Positions 53,818 through 61,538 of a stretch of 64,000 bases of DNA are shown one piece after another (position 1 is the stretch's first letter; every line of letters starts with the position of its first letter). A model generated the notes under the pieces. The model ran no database searches, was not told where the DNA came from, and worked only from the letters and a program-made list of their open reading frames with translations. Source of the DNA: Cytophagaceae bacterium (GTDB lineage Bacteria > Bacteroidota > Bacteroidia > Cytophagales > Spirosomataceae); assembly GCA_027486845.1 (NCBI GenBank), contig JAIXOL010000039.1:25530-89529 (forward strand), given 5' to 3'. Position numbers and translations under genes: made by a program.

Positions 53818-55005
53818 CTAAAATAATTTACGCTTGTTTTTCAAGGCTTCATATCTCAACAGCCCTTCTAAATAATAATAGTCGGCATAGACAAGCGGCA
53901 CATCAATTTCTGAATTACCAGGTTTATGACCCGTGCTGTGCATCAAAATAAAATGATTGTTTTTTCCGATTTCTGCTTTAAAAGCGGGCGTAGATAATGT
54001 TTCGAGCATTTTTACGGCTGAATTATAATAAGTTTTGGCATCTTTTCCACCATAAGTACTTAATTCTAATAATGCTGAGGCACAAATTGCTCCTGCTGAA
54101 GCATCACGTTCTTCGCCTTGTTTGCTAAAATCCCAATACGGAATCATGTCGGCTGGAAGTGTAGGATTTTTTAGGTAGAAATTGGCAATATTACGTGCAA
54201 AATCAAGGTATTTCTTATCTTTTGTTTCACGATACATCACAGTATAACCATAAAGTCCCCATGCTTGTCCTCTTGCCCAAGCCGATTCATCAGCTGCACC
54301 TTGATGCGTTTTCTTGGCCAAAACTTCTCCATTTTCACCATACAACAATACGTGGTAGCTACTAAAATCAGAACGATAATGATTTTTCATCGTATTATCG
54401 GCGTGCGTGACACTCAAATCATAAAGGCTTTTATCGCCCGATTCTTTAGCTGCCCAAAACAAAAACTCAAGGTTCATCATATTATCAATGATAACAGGAT
54501 ATTTGTAACCGCCTTTAAAACTTTCCCACGATTTAATTAAACCAATTTTAGGGTTAAATCGAGTTGCCAAAGATTTTGCTCCTGTAAGCATCACATCTTT
54601 GTAAATAGGATTTTTTGTAAGTCGATAACCATTACCAAACGGACAATAGAGCATGAAGCCCAAATCGTGCGTGCGGGTATTAAACTTTTCTTTTTCAACC
54701 GCCATCGTCCATTTATCGGCAGCCTCTTTCCATTTTTGTTCGTGATTGAATTGATAAATATACCATAACGAGCCACCGAAAAAACCACTACACCACCACT
54801 CAGATTTCATATCCCTCGGTGAACCATCAGGCTGGGTTGATTGCGGAAATTTACTTAAATCTTGGTGTGCTGCAAGCATGCCTTCATACTGTTTGGCAGC
54901 AAATTCAAATTCTTTTTTTACATCAAGTTTCGACTGCCCAAATGATGTAAATGATAATAGGAAACATAATGAAAAATAATACTTGTTAAGGTAGTTTTGC
55001 TTCAT
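53818..55005 (-). CDS. GH88-family unsaturated glucuronyl hydrolase
   Basis: About 395 residues from the ATG at 55005, which opens a signal peptide (LCFLLSFTSFGQ); a further upstream ATG at 55062 adds 19 residues and is less likely. The protein has the (alpha/alpha)6 toroid of GH88: 'EWWCSGFFGGSLWYIYQ', 'NTRTHDLGFMLYCPFGNGYRL' (the aspartate-containing segment), 'IDNMMNLEFLFWAA' and 'GAADESAWARGQAWGLYGYTVMYR'. It removes the 4,5-unsaturated uronate produced by lyases by hydration of the double bond. This fits three heparinase-type lyases in the same locus. It faces the LacI-type gene across the operator array and precedes susC by 195 bp. Confidence 0.93.
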   Translation of the reverse strand: MKQNYLNKYYFSLCFLLSFTSFGQSKLDVKKEFEFAAKQYEGMLAAHQDLSKFPQSTQPDGSPRDMKSEWWCSGFFGGSLWYIYQFNHEQKWKEAADKWTMAVEKEKFNTRTHDLGFMLYCPFGNGYRLTKNPIYKDVMLTGAKSLATRFNPKIGLIKSWESFKGGYKYPVIIDNMMNLEFLFWAAKESGDKSLYDLSVTHADNTMKNHYRSDFSSYHVLLYGENGEVLAKKTHQGAADESAWARGQAWGLYGYTVMYRETKDKKYLDFARNIANFYLKNPTLPADMIPYWDFSKQGEERDASAGAICASALLELSTYGGKDAKTYYNSAVKMLETLSTPAFKAEIGKNNHFILMHSTGHKPGNSEIDVPLVYADYYYLEGLLRYEALKNKRKLF

Positions 55006-55114
55006 TCGATTTAAAATTAAGGTTATTGGAAAAGTACAATAAATATTTTTTTTTAAAAACATGAACCTAAATTAATTTAATTGTTCATGTACCGCCATAT
55101 TTATTTAATATTCA

Positions 55115-55145
55115 TAAATATATACTATAATTATTAATTTTCAAA
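55115..55145 (-). promoter_or_regulatory. Promoter of the GH88 gene
   Basis: On the minus strand TTTG (55142-55145), a 19-bp spacer and TATATTTA (55115-55122) fit the Bacteroidota consensus with one mismatch in the -7 box. The start site would be near 55108, about 100 bp before the ATG. Confidence 0.5.
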
Positions 55146-55187
55146 GAATAAATATTAGAAAATCGGTTAAACATTTTAATAAATTTT

Positions 55188-55224
55188 GCAAACGTAACCG
55201 CAAACGTAACCGCAAACGTTTGCA
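55188..55224. promoter_or_regulatory. Triple GCAAACGT operator array with perfect LacI-type palindrome
   Basis: Three direct units at 12-bp pitch: GCAAACGTAACC (55188-55199), GCAAACGTAACC (55200-55211) and GCAAACGTTTGC (55212-55223). The last one is a perfect 12-bp palindrome with a central CG, the usual shape of LacI-family operators. The first two have a good left half only. It lies between the GH88 gene and the LacI-type gene, so it probably controls both. Confidence 0.85.
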
Positions 55225-55290
55225 CATATACTAAACTTCATAAAATCTCTTTAAAAATTTATATTAATTTTAGTGCTTAAATATTTTAAC

Positions 55291-55298
55291 TATATTTG
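55291..55298 (+). promoter_or_regulatory. -7 box of the LacI-type gene
   Basis: TATATTTG matches TAnnTTTG exactly. The -33 element upstream (TTTTAGTG) is weak. It is 52 bp before the ATG and 67 bp downstream of the operator palindrome. Confidence 0.5.
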
Positions 55299-55349
55299 AG
55301 AATCTAATTGCTATTTAAAAAATATAAAAAAAATCATATTTTATACCTC

Positions 55350-56366
55350 ATGCTACGAAGAACCCCAGTAACTATAAAGGATATTGCACAAACTTTAAAT
55401 GTTTCTGTTTCTACAGTATCGAGGGCATTACGTGGTATGCCCGAAATTCATCCCGATACCAAAAGTGCCATTCTGAAATTGGCGGAAGAAATGGACTACC
55501 AGCCCAATCAGTTAGCCAAGAATTTAGTGGGCAATCGAACCAAAACAATAGGTGTGATTGTTCCAGCTTTGAGCTACTACTTTTTTGCTTCGATGCTCAA
55601 TAGTATCGAAGATGCTGCTATGCAGGCTGGCTACAGTGTGATGGTCTGCCAAACCAACGAATCATATCTACGAGAGATAGCTCAAATTCAAAATATGCTT
55701 AATTCTCAGGTTGAGGGTTTTATTATTTCGCTGGCTCGAGATTCGCTCGACCACGACCATATAAATCGGCTCATCAGGAAACAAATCCCTTTGGTTTTAT
55801 TTGATAGATATACTGATAAAATTGATTGTTCAAAGGTAATTGTTGATAACAAACAAGCGGCATTTAAGGCAACTTCACACTTAATCGAAAAAGGCTGTCG
55901 TCGTTTAGCTTGTTTAGCAGGGCCTCCACATCTCGAAATCAGCAACCAACGTTTAGATGGTTTCAGAGAAGCAATCATGAATAACGGTCTTCAATATGAA
56001 GAGCAATACGTGAGCCATAGCGACTTTACACAAGATAGCACTATCATTCAAGCTACTAACATGATGAGCCTGAGTTGTCCACCCGATGGCATTCTGACAA
56101 TGAGCGATAGTATTGCATTCTTAACCATGTATGCACTAAAACAGCGTGGTTTGCGAATACCCGATGATGTTGCAATGGTGAGTTTTAATAACGAGCCTGC
56201 TTGTATGTATCTTACACCATCGCTAACAAGCATTAGTCAGCCGATTAGAGAAATGGGAACTCAGGCCGTCAGATTACTACTCAAACAACTTGAAACCGAC
56301 AAGATTGAACCCGAGACAGTTGTGCTTGATACACAATTAGTCATCAGAGAATCATCGCTAAGATAA
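55350..56366 (+). CDS. LacI-family transcriptional regulator of the PUL
   Basis: A 338-residue repressor-type regulator. The ATG at 55350 is preferred because the upstream TTG (55308) lies in poor context. The helix-turn-helix covers about residues 5-50 ('VTIKDIAQTLNVSVSTVSRALRG', then hinge-like 'MDYQPNQLAKNLVGNRT'). The periplasmic-binding-protein-like effector domain (about 60-338) shows 'KTIGVIVPALSYYFFA', 'FILSLARD'-type and 'GILTMSDSIAFLTMYALK' segments and 'QPIREMGTQAVRLLLKQLE' at the end. It probably senses a sugar or uronate derivative and binds the GCAAACGT array in front of it. It reads directly into pxpC (1 bp between stop and GTG). Confidence 0.92.
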   Translation: MLRRTPVTIKDIAQTLNVSVSTVSRALRGMPEIHPDTKSAILKLAEEMDYQPNQLAKNLVGNRTKTIGVIVPALSYYFFASMLNSIEDAAMQAGYSVMVCQTNESYLREIAQIQNMLNSQVEGFIISLARDSLDHDHINRLIRKQIPLVLFDRYTDKIDCSKVIVDNKQAAFKATSHLIEKGCRRLACLAGPPHLEISNQRLDGFREAIMNNGLQYEEQYVSHSDFTQDSTIIQATNMMSLSCPPDGILTMSDSIAFLTMYALKQRGLRIPDDVAMVSFNNEPACMYLTPSLTSISQPIREMGTQAVRLLLKQLETDKIEPETVVLDTQLVIRESSLR

Positions 56367-56367
56367 A

Positions 56368-57231
56368 GTGATTAATATTAAAAAAAACTTAGAAGTGAAA
56401 CTTATCAAGAAAGGCATACTTTCAACGTACCAAGATTTAGGAAAAAATGGGCTTCGACACTTGGGTATAAATCCGAGCGGAGCAATGGACAGGTTTTCGG
56501 CAAGAGTTCTGAACATTGCTCTACAAAACGACGAACATCAGCCTGTTTTGGAAATGCACTTTCCAGCTCCCGAAATACTCTTTGAAAAGGATGCTACAAT
56601 TATAGTCGGTGGGGCAGATTTTTCGCCAACGATAGATAACGAAGCAATTGTAAATTGGAAATTAATTTTGGTCAAAGCAGGAAGTATTCTTAGATTTAAA
56701 AAAATAATTGCTGGCAGCCGAGCTTATTTGGCAGTAAAACAAGGCAAATCTGTTTTTTTGCCTTATGTAGGACAGCCTTGTAACCTATCTCTCAAAAAAA
56801 CAATCCGCTTCACCGAAGGCAACGAATTTGATTTATTGACTAAAAACAGCAAACAAACCTTTAAAAACCAAAGCTTTACAATCTCCAATGCCTCTAACCG
56901 TATGGGGTTTAGAATGAATGCTGAGCCTTTGGAAGTTGGCGTAAAGAAAGAATTGGTTAGTTCGGCAGTAGATTTTGGCACAATTCAGCTTTTACCAAGT
57001 GGACAAATAATCGTTTTAATGGCCGACCACCAGACCAGTGGCGGCTATCCGAGACTTGGAAACATTATTTCGGTCGATTTGCCCAAACTGGCTCAAAGTA
57101 ATGTAAACGACACAATTAAATTTAAAGAGGTTTCGATTCAAGAAGCAGAAGATTTATTGATTCAGCAAGAACTCGAACTCCAAAAACTAAAAGCAAGCAT
57201 TAGATTTTTCAATGAAAAACAAAATAATTGA
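56368..57231 (+). CDS. pxpC: 5-oxoprolinase subunit C (PxpC, biotin-carboxyltransferase-like)
   Basis: A 287-residue subunit of 5-oxoprolinase, which opens pyroglutamate to glutamate with ATP. Family patterns: 'STYQDLGKNGLRHLGINPSGAMDRFS', read as TYQDLGKNGLRHLG then GAMDRFSARVLN, 'IVGGADFSP' and 'MADHQTSGGYPRLGNIISVDLPKLAQ' (MADHQTSGGYPRLGNI here). A GTG at 56368 starts one base after the LacI stop; a second GTG at 56395 (before KLIKKG) is an alternative that fits the family start better. It overlaps pxpA by 20 bp. pxpB lies 32 kb away. Confidence 0.9.
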   Translation: MINIKKNLEVKLIKKGILSTYQDLGKNGLRHLGINPSGAMDRFSARVLNIALQNDEHQPVLEMHFPAPEILFEKDATIIVGGADFSPTIDNEAIVNWKLILVKAGSILRFKKIIAGSRAYLAVKQGKSVFLPYVGQPCNLSLKKTIRFTEGNEFDLLTKNSKQTFKNQSFTISNASNRMGFRMNAEPLEVGVKKELVSSAVDFGTIQLLPSGQIIVLMADHQTSGGYPRLGNIISVDLPKLAQSNVNDTIKFKEVSIQEAEDLLIQQELELQKLKASIRFFNEKQNN

Positions 57232-57976
57232 CCTCAACTGCGACATGGGCGAAGCCTTCGGTGCTTGGCCAATGGGAAATGATACGGCTTTAATGGAACT
57301 CATTTCATCGGCCAATATTGCTTGTGGTTTTCATGCGGGCGATGCCTCTATTATGCGAAAAACCGCAAAGCTGGCTATCGAAAAAAACGTTGCCATTGGG
57401 GCTCATCCTGCATTTCCTGATTTACAAGGTTTTGGTCGAAGAAATATGCAACTATCTCCGCAAGAAGTATATGATATTTGTGTGTATCAGATTGGAGCGA
57501 TATTTGGCACTGTCAGAGCGTTGGGTGGAAAACTTCATCACGTAAAACCACACGGTGCGTTGTATAATATGGCGGCTAAAGATGCTACGTTGGCAAAAGC
57601 CATTGCCGAAGCTACAAAAGCCATTCACCCAGATTTGATTTTGTATGGTTTATCGGGAAGTCATTTAATTACCGAAGCCGAAAACATAGGTTTACAAACC
57701 GCCTCCGAAGTTTTTGCCGACCGTACATATCAAAACGATGGAAGTCTAACTCCTCGTACACAGTCGAATGCCTTGATTGAAAGCCCACAAGAAGCTGTCA
57801 ATCAAGTAATTATGATGATTGAAAAACAATGCGTAATCTCGACCGAAGGCAAAGAAGTTTCTTTAAAAGCAGATACGGTTTGTATTCACGGTGACGGAAC
57901 TCATGCCGTTGAGTTTGCAAGAGAATTGAGAAGTGTTCTTTTTAACAAAAATATCGTTATTAAAACCATTAAATAG
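57212..57976 (+). CDS. pxpA: 5-oxoprolinase subunit A (LamB/YcsF family)
   Basis: A 254-residue subunit A. It has the family start 'IDLNCDMGEAFGAWPMGND', the central 'SANIACGFHAGDASIMRKT' and 'VGGKLHHVKPHGALYNMA'-type segment (ALGGKLHHVKPHGALYN here), and 'CIHGDGTHAVEFARELR' at the end. The start overlaps the pxpC end, which suggests translational coupling. With PxpB and PxpC it hydrolyses 5-oxoproline. The gene order lacI-pxpC-pxpA puts it under the PUL regulator's transcript, unusual for this pathway. Confidence 0.95.
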   Translation: MKNKIIDLNCDMGEAFGAWPMGNDTALMELISSANIACGFHAGDASIMRKTAKLAIEKNVAIGAHPAFPDLQGFGRRNMQLSPQEVYDICVYQIGAIFGTVRALGGKLHHVKPHGALYNMAAKDATLAKAIAEATKAIHPDLILYGLSGSHLITEAENIGLQTASEVFADRTYQNDGSLTPRTQSNALIESPQEAVNQVIMMIEKQCVISTEGKEVSLKADTVCIHGDGTHAVEFARELRSVLFNKNIVIKTIK

Positions 57977-57979
57977 ACT

Positions 57980-58753
57980 ATGTTTTTTTCTAAAAATATA
58001 TATCAACTCTTTACCTTCATTTTCACTGCGAGTCTCATTAGATATTTAGTCATTGCAGGAATAGCCTTTTTGACATACTATGTTGGGTTCAAAAAGAAAA
58101 TATCTTACAAAAAGATTCAACTAAAATTTCCAAAAACTACCGATTATCAACGTGAAATACTTTACTCGTTAATAACATTTCTTATTTTTGGAATAGTTGG
58201 GGTTTTGCTTTTCAATCCTATAATTCGACCTTATACCTTGACTTACTACAAGATTTCTGATTATGGTTGGGGCTATTTCATAGTATCATTTTTTCTGACT
58301 TTGCTCATTCACGATACCTATTTTTATTGGATGCACCGATTAATGCACCATCCAAAACTATTTAAGTATTTCCATAAAGTACATCATCAATCAACCAACC
58401 CAAGTCCCTGGACTTCTTTTTCATTTCAACCACTTGAAGGCTTTGTTGAAGCTGGAATTTTTTTTTTTTTTTTTTTTGTGCTACCTTTGCACCCAATCAT
58501 TATGATGGCATTTCTTGTTTTTATGACTTCTTACAATGTTTATGGACATTTAGGCTGGGAATGGCTTCCGAAAGATGGACATACACATTGGTTTTGGAAA
58601 TGGCTTAACAGCTCGGTAATGCACAATCAGCATCATCATTATTTTAAAAATAATTACGGATTGTATTTTAGTTTTTGGGATAGAGCGATGGGAACACTTG
58701 ATAAAAATTACGAAAAAGAATTTATTGCATTAAAAGAAAGGTATAAATCATAA
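57980..58753 (+). CDS. Fatty acid hydroxylase/sterol desaturase-family membrane protein, contains a 20-T tract
   Basis: A 257-residue membrane di-iron oxidase. Histidine boxes are H111-DTYFYWM-H119-RLM-H123-H124, FHKV-H135-H136 and the distal HNQHHHYF near 215. Hydrophobic segments surround them (about 12-36, 62-80, 96-115, 150-180). It may hydroxylate or desaturate a lipid, for example a fatty acid or sterol-like compound. At 58458-58477 there is an uninterrupted run of 20 T within the frame, giving a phenylalanine block near residues 160-165 between two membrane segments. It follows pxpA by 3 bp but is functionally unrelated. A change of one base in this tract would shift the frame and remove the last histidine box. 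Confidence 0.85.
   Translation: MFFSKNIYQLFTFIFTASLIRYLVIAGIAFLTYYVGFKKKISYKKIQLKFPKTTDYQREILYSLITFLIFGIVGVLLFNPIIRPYTLTYYKISDYGWGYFIVSFFLTLLIHDTYFYWMHRLMHHPKLFKYFHKVHHQSTNPSPWTSFSFQPLEGFVEAGIFFFFFFVLPLHPIIMMAFLVFMTSYNVYGHLGWEWLPKDGHTHWFWKWLNSSVMHNQHHHYFKNNYGLYFSFWDRAMGTLDKNYEKEFIALKERYKS
58458..58477 (+). repeat. Poly-T tract of 20 in the hydroxylase gene
   Basis: Homopolymer of about 20 T inside the coding sequence (flanks GGAA and GTGCTACC). The current length keeps the frame open to a full-length protein. Confidence 0.9.
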
Positions 58754-58782
58754 GTTAGCAAACAAATTAACCCTAAAATGCC

Positions 58783-60102
58783 ATGTTTGAAAAGAATCAA
58801 AAGAAAGTGCTGAACGCTTGGACAATGTATGACTGGGCAAATTCGGTGCATAACCTCGTAATTACGACTGTAGTTTTTCCGATGTATTTTTTGGCAACAA
58901 CATCCGAAAAAGATGCCAATGGAAAAGTCGTAAACGATATTGTTGATTTCTTCGGGTTTCAGATTCAAAATTCAGTTTTGTATTCATACACCATTTCGAT
59001 TGCTACACTTCTGCTTGTAATTCTCAATCCAATTCTTACGCCAATGGCCGATTCGAGCGGACGTCGTAAGTTTTTCATGAAGGCTTTCTGCTATCTTGGA
59101 GCCGCAAGTTGTGCTTATTTTTTCTTTTTTACAAAAGGAAACATAAATCCTATCGTCATTGCTTTCGGACTTTCAATTATTGGATGGGGTGGGAGTATTG
59201 TTTTCTACAACTCATTTTTACCAGTAATTGCCACCGAAGATCGCCTCGATAGTTTGAGTGCTAAAGGCTTCACAATGGGCTATATTGGTAGTGTTATTTT
59301 ATTGATAGTCAACCTATTAATGATTATGCAGCCGACCCTCTTTGGTTTGACTCAAGCTGATTCTGATTCTGGCTTTACGGCTCGTATTTCATTCCTTACG
59401 GTTGGTATTTGGTGGGCATTATTTGCTCAAATTCCGTTTTATTATTTACCAAAAGATGAACCTAAATCATTCAAAACTGGACGTTTGACAACTGGTGTGC
59501 AAGAATTAGTAAAAGTTATCAAAGAAGTTAGAAAAAATAAACTAATCACGAAGTTTTTGACGGCTTTTTTATTTTACGATATGGGCGTAATGACAGTTAT
59601 TTACGTAGCCACAATTTTTGCAGACAAAGAATTGCACATCGAAAAACAAGGACTTATTATTACGCTTTTATTGATTCAATTAATTGCAATTCCAGGTTCA
59701 TATTTGGCTTCATGGTTGTCGAGTAAATTCGGAAATACAAAGGGTCTTTTGATATTTATCTTTATTTGGTCATTTATGCCTCTAGCGGCTTATTTCACTA
59801 CTACTCAAAACGAATTTTATGTAATTGCGGCAGTAGTTGGCTTAGTGATGGGTGGAATTCAATCGCTTTCTCGCTCAACATTTGCGAAATTAATTCCCAA
59901 TAATACGACCGACACAGCATCCTATTTTGGGTTTTATGATATAATAGAAAAAATTGCCATCACACTTGGTACTTTTATTTTTGGCTTCGTCGGTCAGTTT
60001 ACTGGAAGTATGCGAAACTCAGTTCTGACGATTTTAGTATTTTTTATTATTGGTTTCGTACTTTTATTGCGAGTACCTTCAAAGAAAGTTTATCATTATT
60101 AA
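58783..60102 (+). CDS. UMF1-family MFS transporter
   Basis: A 439-residue major facilitator of the UMF1/Atg22-like type. The N-terminal 'LNAWTMYDWANSVHNLVI', 'LTPMADSSGRRKFFMKAF' and the repeated helix pairs are typical; about 12 membrane segments can be drawn. A phenylalanine-rich helix (AYFFFFTKGN) is present. Members are annotated as permeases, but the substrates are poorly known; in fungi the homologue is a vacuolar amino acid exporter. It follows the hydroxylase gene by 29 bp and is probably co-transcribed. Stop at 60102 is followed by a promoter-like element. Confidence 0.88.
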   Translation: MFEKNQKKVLNAWTMYDWANSVHNLVITTVVFPMYFLATTSEKDANGKVVNDIVDFFGFQIQNSVLYSYTISIATLLLVILNPILTPMADSSGRRKFFMKAFCYLGAASCAYFFFFTKGNINPIVIAFGLSIIGWGGSIVFYNSFLPVIATEDRLDSLSAKGFTMGYIGSVILLIVNLLMIMQPTLFGLTQADSDSGFTARISFLTVGIWWALFAQIPFYYLPKDEPKSFKTGRLTTGVQELVKVIKEVRKNKLITKFLTAFLFYDMGVMTVIYVATIFADKELHIEKQGLIITLLLIQLIAIPGSYLASWLSSKFGNTKGLLIFIFIWSFMPLAAYFTTTQNEFYVIAAVVGLVMGGIQSLSRSTFAKLIPNNTTDTASYFGFYDIIEKIAITLGTFIFGFVGQFTGSMRNSVLTILVFFIIGFVLLLRVPSKKVYHY

Positions 60103-60133
60103 TTGTTACCAAACAGATTTAGGTATATATTTG
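60103..60133 (+). promoter_or_regulatory. Promoter candidate upstream of tRNA-Val
   Basis: TTG (60103-60105), a 20-bp spacer and TATATTTG (60126-60133) fit the Bacteroidota consensus. It lies immediately after the UMF1 stop and 106 bp before the tRNA, so a processed 5' leader would be needed. Confidence 0.45.
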
Positions 60134-60239
60134 CAACACAATTTTTGCAGTATAGTTATAATAGTATCAGAATATTTGATGTTAGTTTTGATTATCAAAT
60201 GATTTATTTTAGAAAATGTACTATAACTTATTCAAAAAC

Positions 60240-60314
60240 AGGATGTTAGCTCAGTTGGTTTAGAGTGTCGCCTCGACAAGGCGAAGGTCATCGGTTCGAG
60301 CCCGATACGTCCTA
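60240..60314 (+). tRNA. tRNA-Val (anticodon GAC)
   Basis: The full cloverleaf folds: acceptor AGGATGT/ACGTCCT (one T-G pair), D-stem GCTC/GAGT, anticodon stem TCGCC/GGCGA with loop TCGACAA, and T-arm ATCGG-TTCGAGC-CCGAT. Anticodon GAC reads Val codon GUC. Base 33 is C in place of the nearly universal U. Discriminator A73 is typical for valine and CCA is not encoded. A glycosyltransferase ATG starts 13 bp after it. Confidence 0.92.
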
Positions 60315-60327
60315 CTTTTTCTATTTT

Positions 60328-61437
60328 ATGAAAGTTCTTTATGATCACCAATCGTTTTCGGGTGCAAAATATGGCGGAGTAGCAAGATATTTCTATGACT
60401 TGATGTATAATTTAAAATACGAACAAGGTGTAGATGTTGAGCTAGCCATAAAATTCTCAAATAATGATTATCTAAAAAACGGAGACATAAAGAATATAAC
60501 TCCATTCGGGTTCTTCTTGGGTTATGCAAAGACCAATTTGCTCTTTTCGCACGTAAATAGGCTGAATAGTGCTATCCAAATTGCTCGACAGAGTTACGAT
60601 GTTTTTCACCCAACTTATTTTAAAGATTACTTTTCACCTTTTCTCGGAAAAAAACCATTTGTTATTACTCATCATGATGTAATTCCTGAAAAATTCTCAA
60701 CTCAATATGCTTGTTTGGATGGTTTTGATAAAAATCAAAAAAAGAAAATCTTAGATAAAGCCTCAAAAATAATTGCAGTTTCAGAAAATACTAAGAAGGA
60801 TATTCTCGAAATTTTTAATATTTCTCCCGAAAAAGTAGAAGTGATTTATCACTCAACTCATTTTGCGACTTTTCAACCAAACCCAAATGTTAAGATTTCG
60901 ACTCCGAAAAGATATTTACTTTATGTAGGCAACCGAGAAAATTATAAAAACTTTGATGTTTATGTGGAATCAATCGCTCCAATTCTTAAAAAACAAGATG
61001 ATTTATATTTAATATGTGCAGGAAATGGCAAATTTACTGTCTTTGAGCAACAATTATTTGCTAATTTGAAAGTAGAAAAGCAGATTATTCATCATCAAAT
61101 TACTAATGATGATGTGCTTTATCAATTATATAAAAATGCCATTGCTTTTGTTTATCCTTCTCTATATGAAGGTTTTGGGATTCCAGTAATTGAAGCATTT
61201 GCTTGTGACTGTCCGGTTATTTTGAGCGACCGTTCGTGTTTTCCTGAAGTTGCACAAGATGCTGCATTATTTTTTAACCCGGACGATAAAGAAAATATTG
61301 CTTTTCAGATTGAAAAAATTATTGAAAATACTGATTTACGAATCGAATTGATTAAAAAAGGTAAAGAGCGTTTACAAGATTTTTCGCCTACATTCACCGC
61401 TCAAAAAACACTCGAAGTCTATAAAAGTGTAATTTAA
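60328..61437 (+). CDS. GT4-type glycosyltransferase
   Basis: A 369-residue glycosyltransferase (ATG at 60328; the frame also runs open through the tRNA, which is not coding). N-terminal part begins with 'HQSFSGAKYGGVARYFYDLM', a GGVARY pattern seen in GT4 enzymes. The C-terminal Rossmann half has 'LLYVGNRENYKNFDVYVES' and the nucleotide-sugar site 'VYPSLYEGFGIPVIEAFACDCPVI' (E-x7-E). It transfers a sugar from a nucleotide donor to a surface polysaccharide precursor, with specificity unknown. A second glycosyltransferase follows 101 bp later. Confidence 0.92.
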   Translation: MKVLYDHQSFSGAKYGGVARYFYDLMYNLKYEQGVDVELAIKFSNNDYLKNGDIKNITPFGFFLGYAKTNLLFSHVNRLNSAIQIARQSYDVFHPTYFKDYFSPFLGKKPFVITHHDVIPEKFSTQYACLDGFDKNQKKKILDKASKIIAVSENTKKDILEIFNISPEKVEVIYHSTHFATFQPNPNVKISTPKRYLLYVGNRENYKNFDVYVESIAPILKKQDDLYLICAGNGKFTVFEQQLFANLKVEKQIIHHQITNDDVLYQLYKNAIAFVYPSLYEGFGIPVIEAFACDCPVILSDRSCFPEVAQDAALFFNPDDKENIAFQIEKIIENTDLRIELIKKGKERLQDFSPTFTAQKTLEVYKSVI

Positions 61438-61538
61438 AATGTTAAATAGTTGATGATAAATGATTACTTAACTTATGTTATGAAATTACTTTTAAAGACC
61501 TAATCAAAAAAAGTTGAAAAGCCTCAAAAACTTATAAT

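Noticed and set aside
60265..60327. Upstream extension of the first glycosyltransferase into the tRNA
   Set aside because: The frame is open by chance; the bases form a complete tRNA cloverleaf and the ATG at 60328 starts the conserved protein.
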